Positions 47,140-58,059 of a stretch of 62,000 nt of DNA are shown here, piece after piece. A program made the position numbers and the translations under genes. Position 1 is the first letter of the stretch. Each line of letters starts with the position of its first letter. Source of the stretch: Mesostigma viride. Taxonomy: Eukaryota; Streptophyta; Mesostigmatophyceae; Mesostigmatales; Mesostigmataceae. The notes under the pieces are model-generated. The model was not told the DNA's origin. It made no database searches and saw only the letters and a program-made list of their open reading frames with translations. The stretch is from contig RPFO01000575.1 of NCBI GenBank assembly GCA_009746045.1, positions 1-62,000 of the forward strand, written 5' to 3'.

Positions 47140-47170
47140 CCAACTCAGTCCTCAAAAGAGGACTGAGTTT
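47140..47170. repeat. CTCAGTCCTC/GAGGACTGAG hairpin
   Basis: A perfect 10-bp inverted repeat with an AAAA loop. Related copies at about 47490-47512 and 48779-48825 bracket the third TTAA-family copy. It may be the end sequence of a short inverted-repeat element. Nothing coding between 47170 and 47530. Confidence 0.6.
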
Positions 47171-47529
47171 ACCTTTTTCAACCGGGTGTAGCGACTAGGT
47201 GGGGGGTCCATCCCAAATGTTTTGATGTGGATCGAGGGTGTATTTGATGTCAATTTGCTGGAAAAAATGCTGCGTTAGTGAAAACTTGACCCCAACACCT
47301 GGAAATTACTCGAACATATGACACCTCGGCGAATTTGCATTTTTCGAGATAAGAGCGAGTGGGGAAAATTTAATCAAATCATGGTACACGTTAGAAAAAT
47401 ATAGGCATGTAAACAATATAGTTCTTGAAACGTGGCAAAAAACTGGGCTCAATTTGGCCACTGCCACTGCCTGAAACAATTAAAATACTCTCAGTCCTCA
47501 GGAGAGGAATGGGGCTTTTGCTAACTTTG

Positions 47530-48640
47530 CTAGCATGTAAGTGCGGTCATACTACACACCACCGTGGCCACCAACCATCCCAATCACCTCATTTCCCTTC
47601 AAGCGTAACAGGACAACACACTTGCATCATCATGCTGCAGTTGTATCATACCTTATCATGTAGTGAGAGCCTATGCATGCACGTAGGGAATGGGCTTGGA
47701 TACCTACCAACAAAGGGTTATGTTATAAGTGTCAACCACCAATATAATGGGTAGGTTAAGCATCTTTCCATTGTTTATAACAACAATAGATATGGCTATA
47801 ACTGTTTTGCCTTGCCATGATGTGGCCAACATGGTTGCTGGCACATGATGGCAGTGGTTTGTCACCAAGACTTTCCACTCACCCGTATAAGCTTGAAAGC
47901 ACCCTTGACGCAGGCCGTGGCCACACAATCATGCAGTATGAACGTAGCAAAAAAATAACTAACATCTATGAAGGTGTTTAAACCTGCACAGCTCCTAAAA
48001 CCCTGCACAACTACACTGGGTTAAGGCAAATGCCTGCTAACATCATCTGAAAAGGGGGTTTTAGAGAGGGGCAGGCAACGGTCAAGAAAGAGCATCAAGA
48101 CTTGAACCTGACAACGCCTGGCAAGCTTAAACTCATGTAAGAACATCAAAAAACGAAGAGGCAACGATAATCCGACTTTACCTGGCACGGCTGGCGTTAC
48201 CTTGGCCCAGGCGGTGCCCGCAAAAGTGGCACTTTGCGGCACATAGACCATGACGTGACAGAGTGGTCGAAATCATCAAATCTATACTGCCACTCAATTT
48301 ATTCTAATACAATACATGTTAAAATGTAGAAAGAAACCTATCAGCCATTGAAATTGCGCCGGAAAGCAAGCGCACTCATCAATTCCGTCGACCTGCCTTA
48401 TCGCAGTTTTTTCCAGCAAGAACAGTGCCGACACCGGGTAAATCGCTTCCCTGCGAGCTAAAAATTAGGATTTATCATCTATAGGACATATAAAATCTAT
48501 TTCCTGAGTTTGAACAGCTAACTCGTCCGCAAACGTAAACTGCATGCATGGGCGCGAGCCGCCATGGCTAGGTCGTGCATTTCCGGAACTCGCGTTTCAA
48601 GTGGAAAAGTACCCTTACCACCTGTAGTTTGACCGTACAT
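47530..48640. mobile_element. Diverged copy of the TTAACCCC element family (copy 3)
   Basis: Same landmarks and order as 22620-23660: the CACC..GGCCACCAACCAT region at left, GGGGTTTTAGAGAGGGGC.AGG, GGCGTTACCTTGGCCCAGGC (48190) and GGGCGCGAGCCGCCATGG near 48550. More diverged than copies 1 and 2, and its TTAA ends were not located. Confidence 0.65.
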
Positions 48641-48914
48641 TTAGCCGCTCATACCAAATCCAAAAAAATCCCAAAAATATGTCCAAGAAAGATCTTTTCA
48701 CGTAGTATTTGAATAAATATTGAGAGAATTTTTTTTCCAAACATTCTGACCGGGGCGAATTTTGAACAGAACCTCAAAACTCGGTCCTCAGGAGAGGACT
48801 GAGAAAAACTCAGTCCTCTCCAGAGGTAGTGGAGTTAACGTTCTTATCACACGCAATGTGAAGGATATGGTTGCAATGCAGCAATGTGTGAATATGGTTG
48901 GAAACGGAGCTTTG

Positions 48915-50815
48915 TTAAGGGGACGGTCCCGGCGCGAATATTTTGGCGCCGAAAAATTCGCGGTACCCGTCCGTACCGTGAAAAAGTGGTGCACGGGGCG
49001 CGCACCCCTACCGGAGCTGGCCATGGCGACGAGCTTTCAGGCAGAGTAGAAAAAGATAGCTCGCGGAATGCAGAGAAACTGAGCGAATCTTAAAGACGAT
49101 GAGTAAATGATACTACTTCGTAGCGGAGTTCGCGTTTTTTGCAGTGTCGATGATTTTATTGATGACCATCGCCACGGGGGTCCAATCTGATGTTTTCGTC
49201 GAGAGGAATAAATTAGAATGCACGCTGGCGGCGGTGATTGTCAGGTTTTATGGGCTTTACCTAGCGTCAAGGATGCGTTTAAATTGTTATTGGTAAAGCT
49301 TTAAAAAATTTGCTGGGTTTCGGCAAGAGTTCCGTCATGATCGGTAAGACACTCTCCAGGGCCGCGGGATGCGCGTCTTATTATTCCATGGAAGGTTGTT
49401 CTTTCTTGCGCCGCTGGGCGAAGGACAATTCCGGTAATGGTACGATCGTGTGATCAACGTGACCCTATGAATGTTTCGCTTCCTTTATGGGTTATCAACG
49501 CAAGTTTTCGGCTTCTTTCCGTGCAGTTTGCGCCAGGTATAATGCCATTCCGTGCTGCGCATCGCCAGATTCCTGGCACCTTACAGTGTTTTTTATGTAC
49601 GTTGCATGGCTGGGATGTGTCAAAGCGTGACCGTGGCATATCGTCAAGTTGTCAGGGATTTGCTGAGTGGTTTCTTGGAAGGAGATTGCTAACAGCACTC
49701 AGTTTTGTGTGAATATTGACGCGGCCTTTCTTAGCAGAGGCTTCATTGTGGTTAGAGGCTCACAAGCTTGAGTTTGTTTCTTGGCAAACAATCGCGCTGG
49801 AAAGAAAGGTGGCAGTGGTTTTTCTGAGGGGCATACTGCATGGGTGGAACTGCACGTAGGTAGGGGTTATCGTTGTCTTGTTGGCCTTGCTCCCACTAAA
49901 ATGGGAGAGCCCTAATTCATATGCTAGCAAGGCAAGGTAACCATGGTAAGAAGCCTTGGCAAGCAGCATGTATGATAATTCTGCTTTCTCTGTTGACTGT
50001 CTGTTGTTACCCTTGTTGGGCAATTAGTGGATATGGCTTTCTAGGGTGTGTTTGAGCTTGGTTTTGGGATGATGCCCACACCATAAACCTGGAATATGCT
50101 TTAGAAGTGTTGGCTAGGCATGTAGAGCTACCTGCCTCATTGTTGTGCACACACGCAACAGGTTGCCCGTGTCGAGGTAAGGCAAGGGCACATGACGTGC
50201 CCAGCCACCTCCTTGTACATTGTGGTCGAATTGGGCATGGTCAGGAGCCTTTTGGATGGCATTGGAAGTGTTAGTGTGCCTTAATACTCACTAATGCCTT
50301 CCTTAGCGTCTGCACAGGTGGCCATCTGCCAAAATTAATAACTGCTACAGCTGAGCTCAGAATGCCACCAAACTTTGACAGTGCCTTCTATGGTCATGAC
50401 AGAATTTGACTTGTGCTTTTCAGGCCTAATTGATGTGTTATGAGTGTGTATGGGGACGCCCCGCCTAAAATAGCGTATTTTTGGCCCAAAAATTAATAAC
50501 TCAAAGGGATGTGCTGATTTTGTTGATCCAATTAGGTAGAAACAATGTCCCATGACATTTTTATATGGGTTGTGCTTTTTTCATGCAACTGGTTCTCCCA
50601 CTGTTCTGGGCAAGATGTGCCCCGGACAGCGTTTTTTTCTATTTTTAGCACATAGCCGGTGTATGGCTGGGGGTAGTACCCCCAACAAGTGGTGGTATGC
50701 ATGCCCAAACATCATGTTTATGGTCCCCAAACATCATTCAGTGGTTGTCAGTTGTATTTCTGTAGTTATTAGGGGGCTTCAGTTTTGATACATTTCCATG
50801 GGACCCTCCCCTTAA
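48915..50815. mobile_element. TTAAGGGGAC element, uninterrupted copy
   Basis: Starts TTAAGGGGACGGTCCC and ends GGGACCCTCCCCTTAA, i.e. inverted ends with TTAA on each side, 1.9 kb. It aligns with the split copy at 25905-29371 and gives the empty-site reference for both insertions there. A 91-codon ORF at 49437 is not conserved in the other copy, so it is not called. Confidence 0.82.
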
Positions 50816-51249
50816 ATTGGATAATGTTACAGCGCTCACACACTTGAGGCTTGTACACGCGCTTGCCAAGTCAAGGCACAACACGTGAGGCGGGCTCGCA
50901 AGAGATGCCCATTTGGCACTGGCCTATTGTTTATATACTTGTGCACTGTGCTTGCTAGTCCTGAGCAGCCTAGGAGGCCTGCTCAGTAATAACACCCCCG
51001 GTACAGTATTCACTACCTGTACAGCGCCCAGCTCCTATACAGTAGGTCTGCCATACAGGCACAGTGACCACAGAGCACAGTCCACAGTGACTATTGCATC
51101 TGCACCTAGAAGTCAGGACTAAGCCTGCGGTACCAACAGACCACAGGTTAAGGTTCCTATTTCCTGCGTACGACGTATTAATCCAATACCGTCGTAGGTA
51201 CAGCACCTAATTCCTGTCAGCCCAGGAATTACTGTCGACCCCATATGTC
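50816..51249. other. Spacer without gene
   Basis: No ORF or repeat unit recognised, apart from short words (CCACAGTGAC, ACAGTAGG) also met in the LTR at 60.9-61.1 kb, probably by chance. Confidence 0.4.
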
Positions 51250-51421
51250 GTCGGCAAATATTCACGTCCGACTTAGAAGAACAGCCGGCTCGCGCTCGCG
51301 CGCGACCGGGAAGTCGGAACGCCATAACTTTCTTGATACTTGTCGGAATGAACTCGTTCCGGTGCCGCTGGAATCGCAGAGATATGCCGAATCAGGATCA
51401 CGCCAATGCGCTTGGCGTTAA
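51250..51421 (+). repeat. Left inverted repeat around the DIRS-like remnant
   Basis: Inverted partner of 52483-52654 with only a few mismatches over 172 bp. The core is AGAACAGCCGGCTCGCGCTC. Long inverted terminal repeats are a DIRS feature. Confidence 0.85.
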
Positions 51422-51491
51422 CTAGTGGGACAGACGATGAAAAAGAACCTGGCCGAAAAAGAAGTGCATCCGGGGGCTGACCATGCAGCCG

Positions 51492-52504
51492 TCAGGCGTC
51501 GCAGGAGCCACAAAGAAAGTGGATCCCGGACGAGGACGTGCTGGGCCGCCCCCTGCGCAGTCTTGGGGTTGCGCAGTATGTACAAGGGCACCGACCGTCG
51601 GCCCTGGCTCGAAAAGGGGGTGGCCAGGATCGATGGGCCACATCCCGAACCCGCAGCCCTAGCGCCTCGCTAATGCGTAAATACTGCTGGAAAGCAATAA
51701 TGATCAATGCGCTCAAATGCACCTGTCGACGTGAAACTAGCAACAGGGCAGTGAAATAGCAAAGGCTCCAGGGCATAGGCGGAGGGCTGACAGCCGGAAC
51801 AAGCTGCTGCCAACCTGCTAGCAGGCGGTCCGCCAGTACCCAATTCCGAACAATGTCGGGGTAGTACAGGTGCAGACAGGCCTTGGCATGCTGGCATAAG
51901 GTGCGCCCCCGCGCCCCTCTGGCATGGCAGACAACAGAAATCCACTCACAGAAAATGGCTTCCGCGTCAGCTGGATCGAGAGGGCCAGGTGGCGCCCACG
52001 CCACGTAGACAGCCACTGCGTGCCGGTAGGCTGGCAAGGTAGACACTGGGTTGACTGTGCCCTCCAAAAGTGCCAAGTCCCGAGGGCGTCGCGCCCCCTC
52101 AGGCCCAGGGATGGGATGCACGTACGTACGTTGCCACACCGGGTCAAGTCAGGAATCCAAGCACCACGCCGACTGGCCTTGTCAGCTGGGTTGTGGTCGG
52201 TAGCCACCCAGACCCAGTGGCTCTGCATGTCGCCAGCCAGTGACAGAGCGCAGTAGCGCCGAACCAGTTGGTTGAGGCGGTAGGAAGACGACCGCCCCCT
52301 GACAAACGCCCCCACCACAGCACTACTAAGGGCCCCACTAGCCGGAAAACTCGCTACCTCGACACGCCTTGGTCCGGCACGACCACTCGACTCATTGCGT
52401 CGCAGCAATTGCCTTCTTGACGTTGATGTGGTTAAGCTGCCCCCGCCACCTGTAGGACAGTGCCTTACGCCAGTGGCCACATTTAACGCCAAGCGCATTG
52501 GCAT
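51492..52504 (-). pseudogene. DIRS-like RNase H end plus tyrosine recombinase N-part
   Basis: From the 5' side: the end of an RT/RNase H module (VWVATDHNPADKASR, near 52190) in one frame, then a tyrosine recombinase in a second frame (52139-51492). The recombinase has the N-terminal SAM-like domain (STLPAYRHAVAVYVAW, then DIVRNWVLADRLLAGWQ) and the start of the catalytic domain with the first Arg (QYLRISEALGLRVRDVA). The catalytic His-x-x-Arg and Tyr are missing because the ORF ends in the left inverted repeat region. RT proper is absent. The combination of RNase H and tyrosine recombinase is diagnostic of DIRS-group retroelements. Confidence 0.75.
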
Positions 52505-52654
52505 GTTCCTGATTCGGCATATCTCTACGATTCCAGCGGCACCGGAACGAGTTCATTCCGACAAGTATCAAGAAAGTTATGGCGTTCCGAGTTCCCGGTC
52601 GCGCGCGAGCGCGAGCCGGCTGTTCTTCTAAGTCGTGCGTGAATATGTGCCGAC
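52483..52654 (-). repeat. Right inverted repeat around the DIRS-like remnant
   Basis: Inverted copy of 51250-51421. It also contains the start region of the plus-strand zinc-finger ORF, which reads outward from it. A weaker relative (AACGGCACC..GAACG then AAAGTTATGACGTTTCC) lies at 61836-61900. Confidence 0.85.
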
Positions 52655-52838
52655 TCCGTGGACCCGGCGGGCATGCCGGGCGCTGGTCGGGTCGTGGTGC
52701 GCGCGCCTGCCGGCCCGGCTGGGGAGACGCCGCAGGCCCCACCTGCCTTTGCTGGCGCCGCTCCCCGCCACTCAGCGCCCGCCGACGGCCTTCACCGGTG
52801 TGCCGTGCTGCACTTCCCACGGGGTCCCCGTGTGCTGG

Positions 52839-53482
52839 AGTTAGCGAGCAGCCAGAACTGTGAGTTCCTGGTCTCTCACGCCATACAACGGGATGAGCCA
52901 AAGTTGCAAGGCAGCAACCTTTTAACCCGTGCACCAAGCCACGACCACGGTGAGCGGTTCCACGTCCAATGTGGGAGCCTCGGTTCGTGCTTGCCAAGAT
53001 AGCTGGTCATCCCCCATGACCAAGCTATATCCTTTGCGTTGTTCCTCGTTCCCATCGGCGTGACGAGGCACGTGCAGGCAGGCAAGCAAATCCTCAACGT
53101 CCACTGGCATCAGTGCAGAGCCAGGACGAACTGGATTTGCCTAGACTCTGCAACCTAGGAAGTACAGGACCTGTCACAAGCCTGCAAGGCCTAGTATCCT
53201 TGCAGCCCTGTGCCAGTCCTGTCCACCAGTCACAGGCTGCTGCTCCTCTGGTCTACGTGGACCACAGTCACGTGATAGTCAGGCTAAGCCTGTGCAGGCA
53301 CGGCCTGCCACGTGTCCTGTCCACTATACCAGAGGACTGTACCCTAGTCGGCCACGGACGGCTAGGACTTCGGGACCTCATATCTTTCTCGTCCCTTGTC
53401 TGTTTCAGGCGGTCAGCACGGCGTTGGAAAGGTCTTTCCAAACTGCATCCACTTAGCATATTGGTTGCCCAAAATGCTAACT
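52839..53482 (-). repeat. 3' LTR
   Basis: 644 bp, starts AGTTAGC and ends GCTAACT (7-bp inverted ends rather than TG...CA). Aligns with the 5' LTR throughout; visible differences are an extra TTTTAACC near 52920 and short gaps near 53215. So the LTRs are similar but not identical, implying some age. Confidence 0.93.
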
Positions 53483-53485
53483 CCA

Positions 53486-53501
53486 ACCCTTTCTTCTTTT
53501 G
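53486..53501 (-). promoter_or_regulatory. Polypurine tract
   Basis: Minus strand AAAAGAAGAAAGGG lies 4-18 bp inside the 3' LTR. This is the expected place and composition for the plus-strand DNA primer. Bases 53502-54491 between it and the RNase H stop hold no ORF with homology. Confidence 0.75.
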
Positions 53502-54491
53502 GAGCTGGACCAGCTTGAAACAAACCTAACCTTGCTTGTGCCCACTCAGCCACAGACCGCTTGGTCCCTTGAGGTTGATCAGACCTTTGAGGGCCCAGGT
53601 TCCTGCCTCCTTTGGGTAACAACATATCTGCCCTTGGACCAGGCTAGGTGTACTGGCCAGTGAATCAGAGGTCACCCCAGGTTATCCCCTGACCCCTTGG
53701 TCAGCTCCCAACCTTTCCTTGGGAACTTGGTGCTAGATTAAAGTCAAGGCACATTACCTAGTCCAATGGCTGGGATTACAGGATGCCAAGAACGTACTAT
53801 TGTGAGTTCCTGATCTTTCACAGTTATCACAGGCGCCCGTTCTTATGGCGCCCGCCTTGGCCAGCCTTTCCCTTTTATGCTCAAAGAGACTCAGGTAGCA
53901 CCTATACAAATACTGCCTCATTGGGGAGCCCATGTCTTCACTGGGTGTTAAGCCCAGGAATCACTCATGCCAGGCTGTGGCTCTGCTGGGGAATTGAACC
54001 CCACCCCAACCTCCAGGTTTATAGGTGACCTGGAACTTTACACAAGAGAAACATTACAACCATGGAACAACATGAGAATGACATGACATGATTATGTTTT
54101 ATTCAAGCATTATATAACCCAGAATGTGGCCCCCTGGCAACCATGTTCCACATGGTCACACAACCAGGTTCTTTATTAGCAACAGGTTGGAAACAAGCAC
54201 TAGAAAACATATGTACAGCAACCTGTAAGAACCAACATTCGGGTTGCCCTTGCATGGCCTAACTGTTTGAGGCCAAAGGCGTCGACTTAAGTCCTGGCGA
54301 CTCTTCTGAACCCCATGGGGAGGGCCAGGCATGATTCTCAGCTGGTAGGAGTGACATTCCACACCAACTCCTGTCCAGGAGGGTGTACCTAACCCTGAAG
54401 GACCGGCTGTCAACCAGTAAGCACCAGTCACCACTTGGTACTTTGGTCAAGCAGCCCACTGGGGCACCCAAGCTGAAGCAAGGCCTGGTCT

Positions 54492-57400
54492 CTATGGCCG
54501 CCCGTGTAAGGGGTCCATGAGCCCACGGAGCAGGGGGTACTGCCTCTCCGCCTTCTCCTCCAGCTTGGTGAGGGCATCTGCAGGGTTGTCCACACCAGGC
54601 ACATGTTCAATGTGAGCTAGGTAGGACATCTCCTTGAGCAACAAGTAGTCAAGGTCCCTGCTCCTGGCCAGCTGCCTGTGCACAAATTGCACCATGCCCA
54701 TGCTATCAGTCCTCACCAGTGTGTGCAGCTGCAACCTACAGGAAGCCACTTGACATAGCTGGTAGAAGAGCTCCCTCAAGTAAAGAGCAGTATGCAGCCC
54801 TTCACAGATTGCCCTGCACTCAGCAATATCACTGCTGGGTGTAACCCTGTTCTGCAACCGACTGTACCAGGTAACAAGTGAGGTGTGATCTTGCTCCAGG
54901 GTAACTAATGCTGCTGCCCTGCCCCTGACCTCTGTGACCTTCCTATTATCCATAGAACTGTCCACATAGAGAACCATGTCAAGGGGCTTGTACAAATCCA
55001 CAGGACCCAGTATGAGAGGGGGAGACATCATGACAGCCTGCACCACACTCTCAGCACCCACCTCAACCAGCTGGGAATCAGTAAGTCGACTCAGAACCAG
55101 CAAGTCAGGGGCACATATACTTGCAAGCCATGCCAGCATGCCCCTGATGGTAGCACACCTAGCCTGCGTGATGGGCTCCTGCAATGCATCTACAATCTGC
55201 TGTGGGTAGTCCTTACCACCCTCCATCCTGATGAACCACGAGCCCTTGGCTTGGAACAACGTAGCCTGCATGCCACAGAAGACCATAGGCTCATTCTCCA
55301 CCATGTGCTGTATCTTACCCAGCTCAAACCGCTTCTGGATCTTAGCCAAGACAGCCTCAACCCAGTCTGGTGGACCTATGAGATGCAGGTCATCACCATG
55401 CAGTGAGGCAAAGACAGGAAGGCCATTGTAGGACCCTTGGAACAAACAGGGATCCACTGGAGACACAGAACCCACAAGTATTCTTCAAGAATTTCTCTAG
55501 GCTCTTTCTCCAGATAATGGGACTGGACCTGAGACCTTCCAACCCTTTCAGAATTCTCAGGTACCTGGCCTTTATCTCTGCTCTCCATACAGCAGGTACA
55601 GTCACAAAGAAAGGAGGGATATCTCTCCAAGTCTGCCTAGCCTGATCTTGGTCACCCTTGAGAAAAGCCCTCTTGAAATCAATCAGCACAGAGCTATAGG
55701 GCACACCCTTAACCAGAAAAGACAGAAATATACACAGCAGAATCCTCCACGTGTCATGCAGCATCCCTGGAGTATAGAGCTCCTCATCTAACAACTGGCC
55801 AGTGCCATGATACTCGGTTACAACTGGTCTGACATGTGGCACCTGGACACCATCAACCTCCTTGAGCTTGAGGACAAACATCAATCTGAGCAGCTGGTGA
55901 ACTTCTGGCAGCTCATCCACAGGTTCTGCACAGTTGGAAACTATCCACTCATGCCCAGAAGCAACAAAGCCAAGAGTCCATGCCTTAGCCATCTTGGGGC
56001 TCTGCATCATCTCGACTAGCTGGCGCCAGGGAATAGGACTGTGAGCAGCTATCTGGTACCTGTTTACCCCTAACTGCCTTGGATCAAAGGTGGTTGGGAT
56101 TATCAACAAGTCCTCAGCTATGGGCTCCTGACTCTGAGGACCCTCAGCTGGCTGACTCCTAACAGCCTTCACCGCCACTGCAAGACCCTGGGAATAGTGA
56201 TATCTTTCAAGGGGGAGGCTGCCCCTGCCTTCTAGTGCCAACTCATCAGAGGTCAAAGTAACCCCTGGCATGCACAAGAAGTTCTGTCCCAGAATGGCAG
56301 GCCCCTTATAGCCCTCTACCACACAGAACGTGGTGGGCACCCCTAAGATAGGCACACTCACTTCCCCAAGGATCTTCATGGACACCTTTCCTGAGAAATC
56401 AGACACAGCAAGGCAACTGGGATGGGACATCTGTAAGCCTACAGCATCCTCTTCCCTGATGACAGACACCTGTGAGTTGGTATCTACCTCCATTGTAGCT
56501 GCCCAGCACGACCCCCACCCCGTGAGCTTGGATACCTTGGGATCATGTTTGCTGCGCATGAGTGCTCGGATGACGTCCGCCATGAGAGGCCCCCGGGCCT
56601 TAGGTGGCTGCCCCGTCCCCTCTGGCCTTGTGACAGTTGCTTCAGCAGCCTCCTCCTGCTCGTCATCTTCCAGCAGGGACAGACCATCATCCACCACCAG
56701 AGGATTGTTAGCTGCTGCTGCCTGGCTCTGGCCTGGCTCCTCAACCCAGCTGGGAGGGCCTGGCCCGTCTGCAGGCCAGATTGCATGTGGCCTTCTTTCC
56801 TTGACATGAGCCCAGGACAACCTGTACACGTGCCTTGGATCCTTTTCCAAAGCCACCAGGCAAGATCTGTTAGCTTCTTCCACACGAGTGACAACCCCAT
56901 CCTGCCACTTCCCCCGCTTGCCTGGAATAGATGGTTCCTTCCACATCCTGACCTTCAGCCCCACCTGAGGCCTCAGCACATTCCAGTTCTTGTCCTTACG
57001 TCTCAGCTGGGCAAATAACCTATCTGCCTTCCTAAGACTGGCCTGCACCACGTTCTCAGGCAACAAGCTATACTGCAGGGCCAGGGGAGAGACAGCCACA
57101 CCATCAAAGTAATAGTTAACCCTGTGGTTCAGCTGCTCTTCTATCCCCTTACACCAGGCTGCCCTCTCTAAGGCAGATGCCACAAGTGGCACTGACTCTG
57201 CTGCTAGCACCACTGTCTTCACTTCACGTATGGATCTCTCTACAGCCCCTTGCTGCCCATGACTCTCCCTGGGGACTACTACCAGCTTACAAGGCAGCTG
57301 GTCCTGATGCTTGAGCAAACAGTCAAACTGCAAGTCTGCCTGCACACTCTTGCACACCCCAAAGCCTGGGATCAGGGCCTTCATACCCAACAACAAGTGG

Positions 57401-58038
57401 TGCTCCTGCATACCAGGCAGAACGTCTATCAGCCTGTATCTGCTGAACCTGTCCACTGCCACCAATATATACAAGCCCCTGATATGCTGGATATCCATCT
57501 GGATGTCGCCACGCTCCCTAGCAGGCTCCCTAGCATGGGACTGAGGTGGGTGAACAGCATTCTCCTGGCAACCACAGTTCTCAGCAGCAGCCTGGCATGC
57601 CTCCCACAAAGGCTCCCTACCTAGCTTCCAAGCAAACATTGCTGCCTGCCCAGAATGCCCAAACATATGATGCAATCTATGGCCAGCCTCAGCATAGCTC
57701 AGCACTCTGTCAGTACTGACCTGGCGAGACGTCTGAACCGTGTGTGGGGACACATGATCCACTCCTGAGGTTCCAGGGCTTCCTGCAGGCCATCCTGACT
57801 CCCCAAGCCAGGTCCTGCTCCCTGGACCGCTCCAGGCCCTTCCAGCAAGGTCCTTGGCCCTCCAGGCCAGCACCTGCTGGAGACCCACCACCTGCATGAG
57901 GCATAGGGAATTCAGCTGCAGCATTGTTATTGCAATCCAGTGGAAGAACAACATCTTTACACCCTTGGTGCTGCACAAGGGGCACACCCCCATCCTTATG
58001 TACATCCAACACACCTTCCCCAAGGGGTGATTGACTAT
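54492..58038 (-). CDS. Pol polyprotein: integrase - protease - RT - RNase H
   Basis: Integrase: His/Cys zinc-binding-like region (HRLHHMFGHSG near 57665, then CQAAAENCGC), catalytic Asp in DIQMDIQHIRG, Asp in VQADLQFD and Glu in QGAVERSIREVK (spacing about 31 residues), then a basic C-terminal module. Retropepsin: MEVDTNSQVSVI near 56490 (DTN where DTG is usual), then PAILGQNFL near 56290. RT: SVLIDFKRAFLKGD near 55680, KGLEGLRSSPIIWRKSL near 55520, catalytic ASLHGDDLHLIG near 55390. RNase H: LYVDSS near 54970, AECRAIC, RTDSMG and VDNPADALTK near 54570. A one-base gain in a G run (55471-55473) shifts the frame between the two RT halves. The ORF is open from the TAA at 58039. RT and RNase H are copia-type. 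Confidence 0.87.
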
Positions 58039-58059
58039 TTACAGGGGATGATGTAGCTA
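58039..58059 (-). other. Double in-frame stop between gag and pol
   Basis: gag ends in TAG (58059-58057) followed by CTA. Five sense codons on, TAA (58041-58039) precedes pol in the same frame. TAG-CTA resembles a leaky context, but read-through would have to pass two stops, so splicing, re-initiation or mutation are alternatives. No shift is needed because both ORFs share a frame. Confidence 0.7.

Noticed and set aside
47135-47170. Rho-independent terminator
   Set aside because: A hairpin is present, but this is eukaryotic DNA and the motif recurs as a dispersed repeat.
53113-53529. 138-codon plus ORF over the 3' LTR (also 61012-61312 over the 5' LTR)
   Set aside because: Lies in LTR sequence on the strand opposite to the element's genes and is interrupted differently in the two LTRs.
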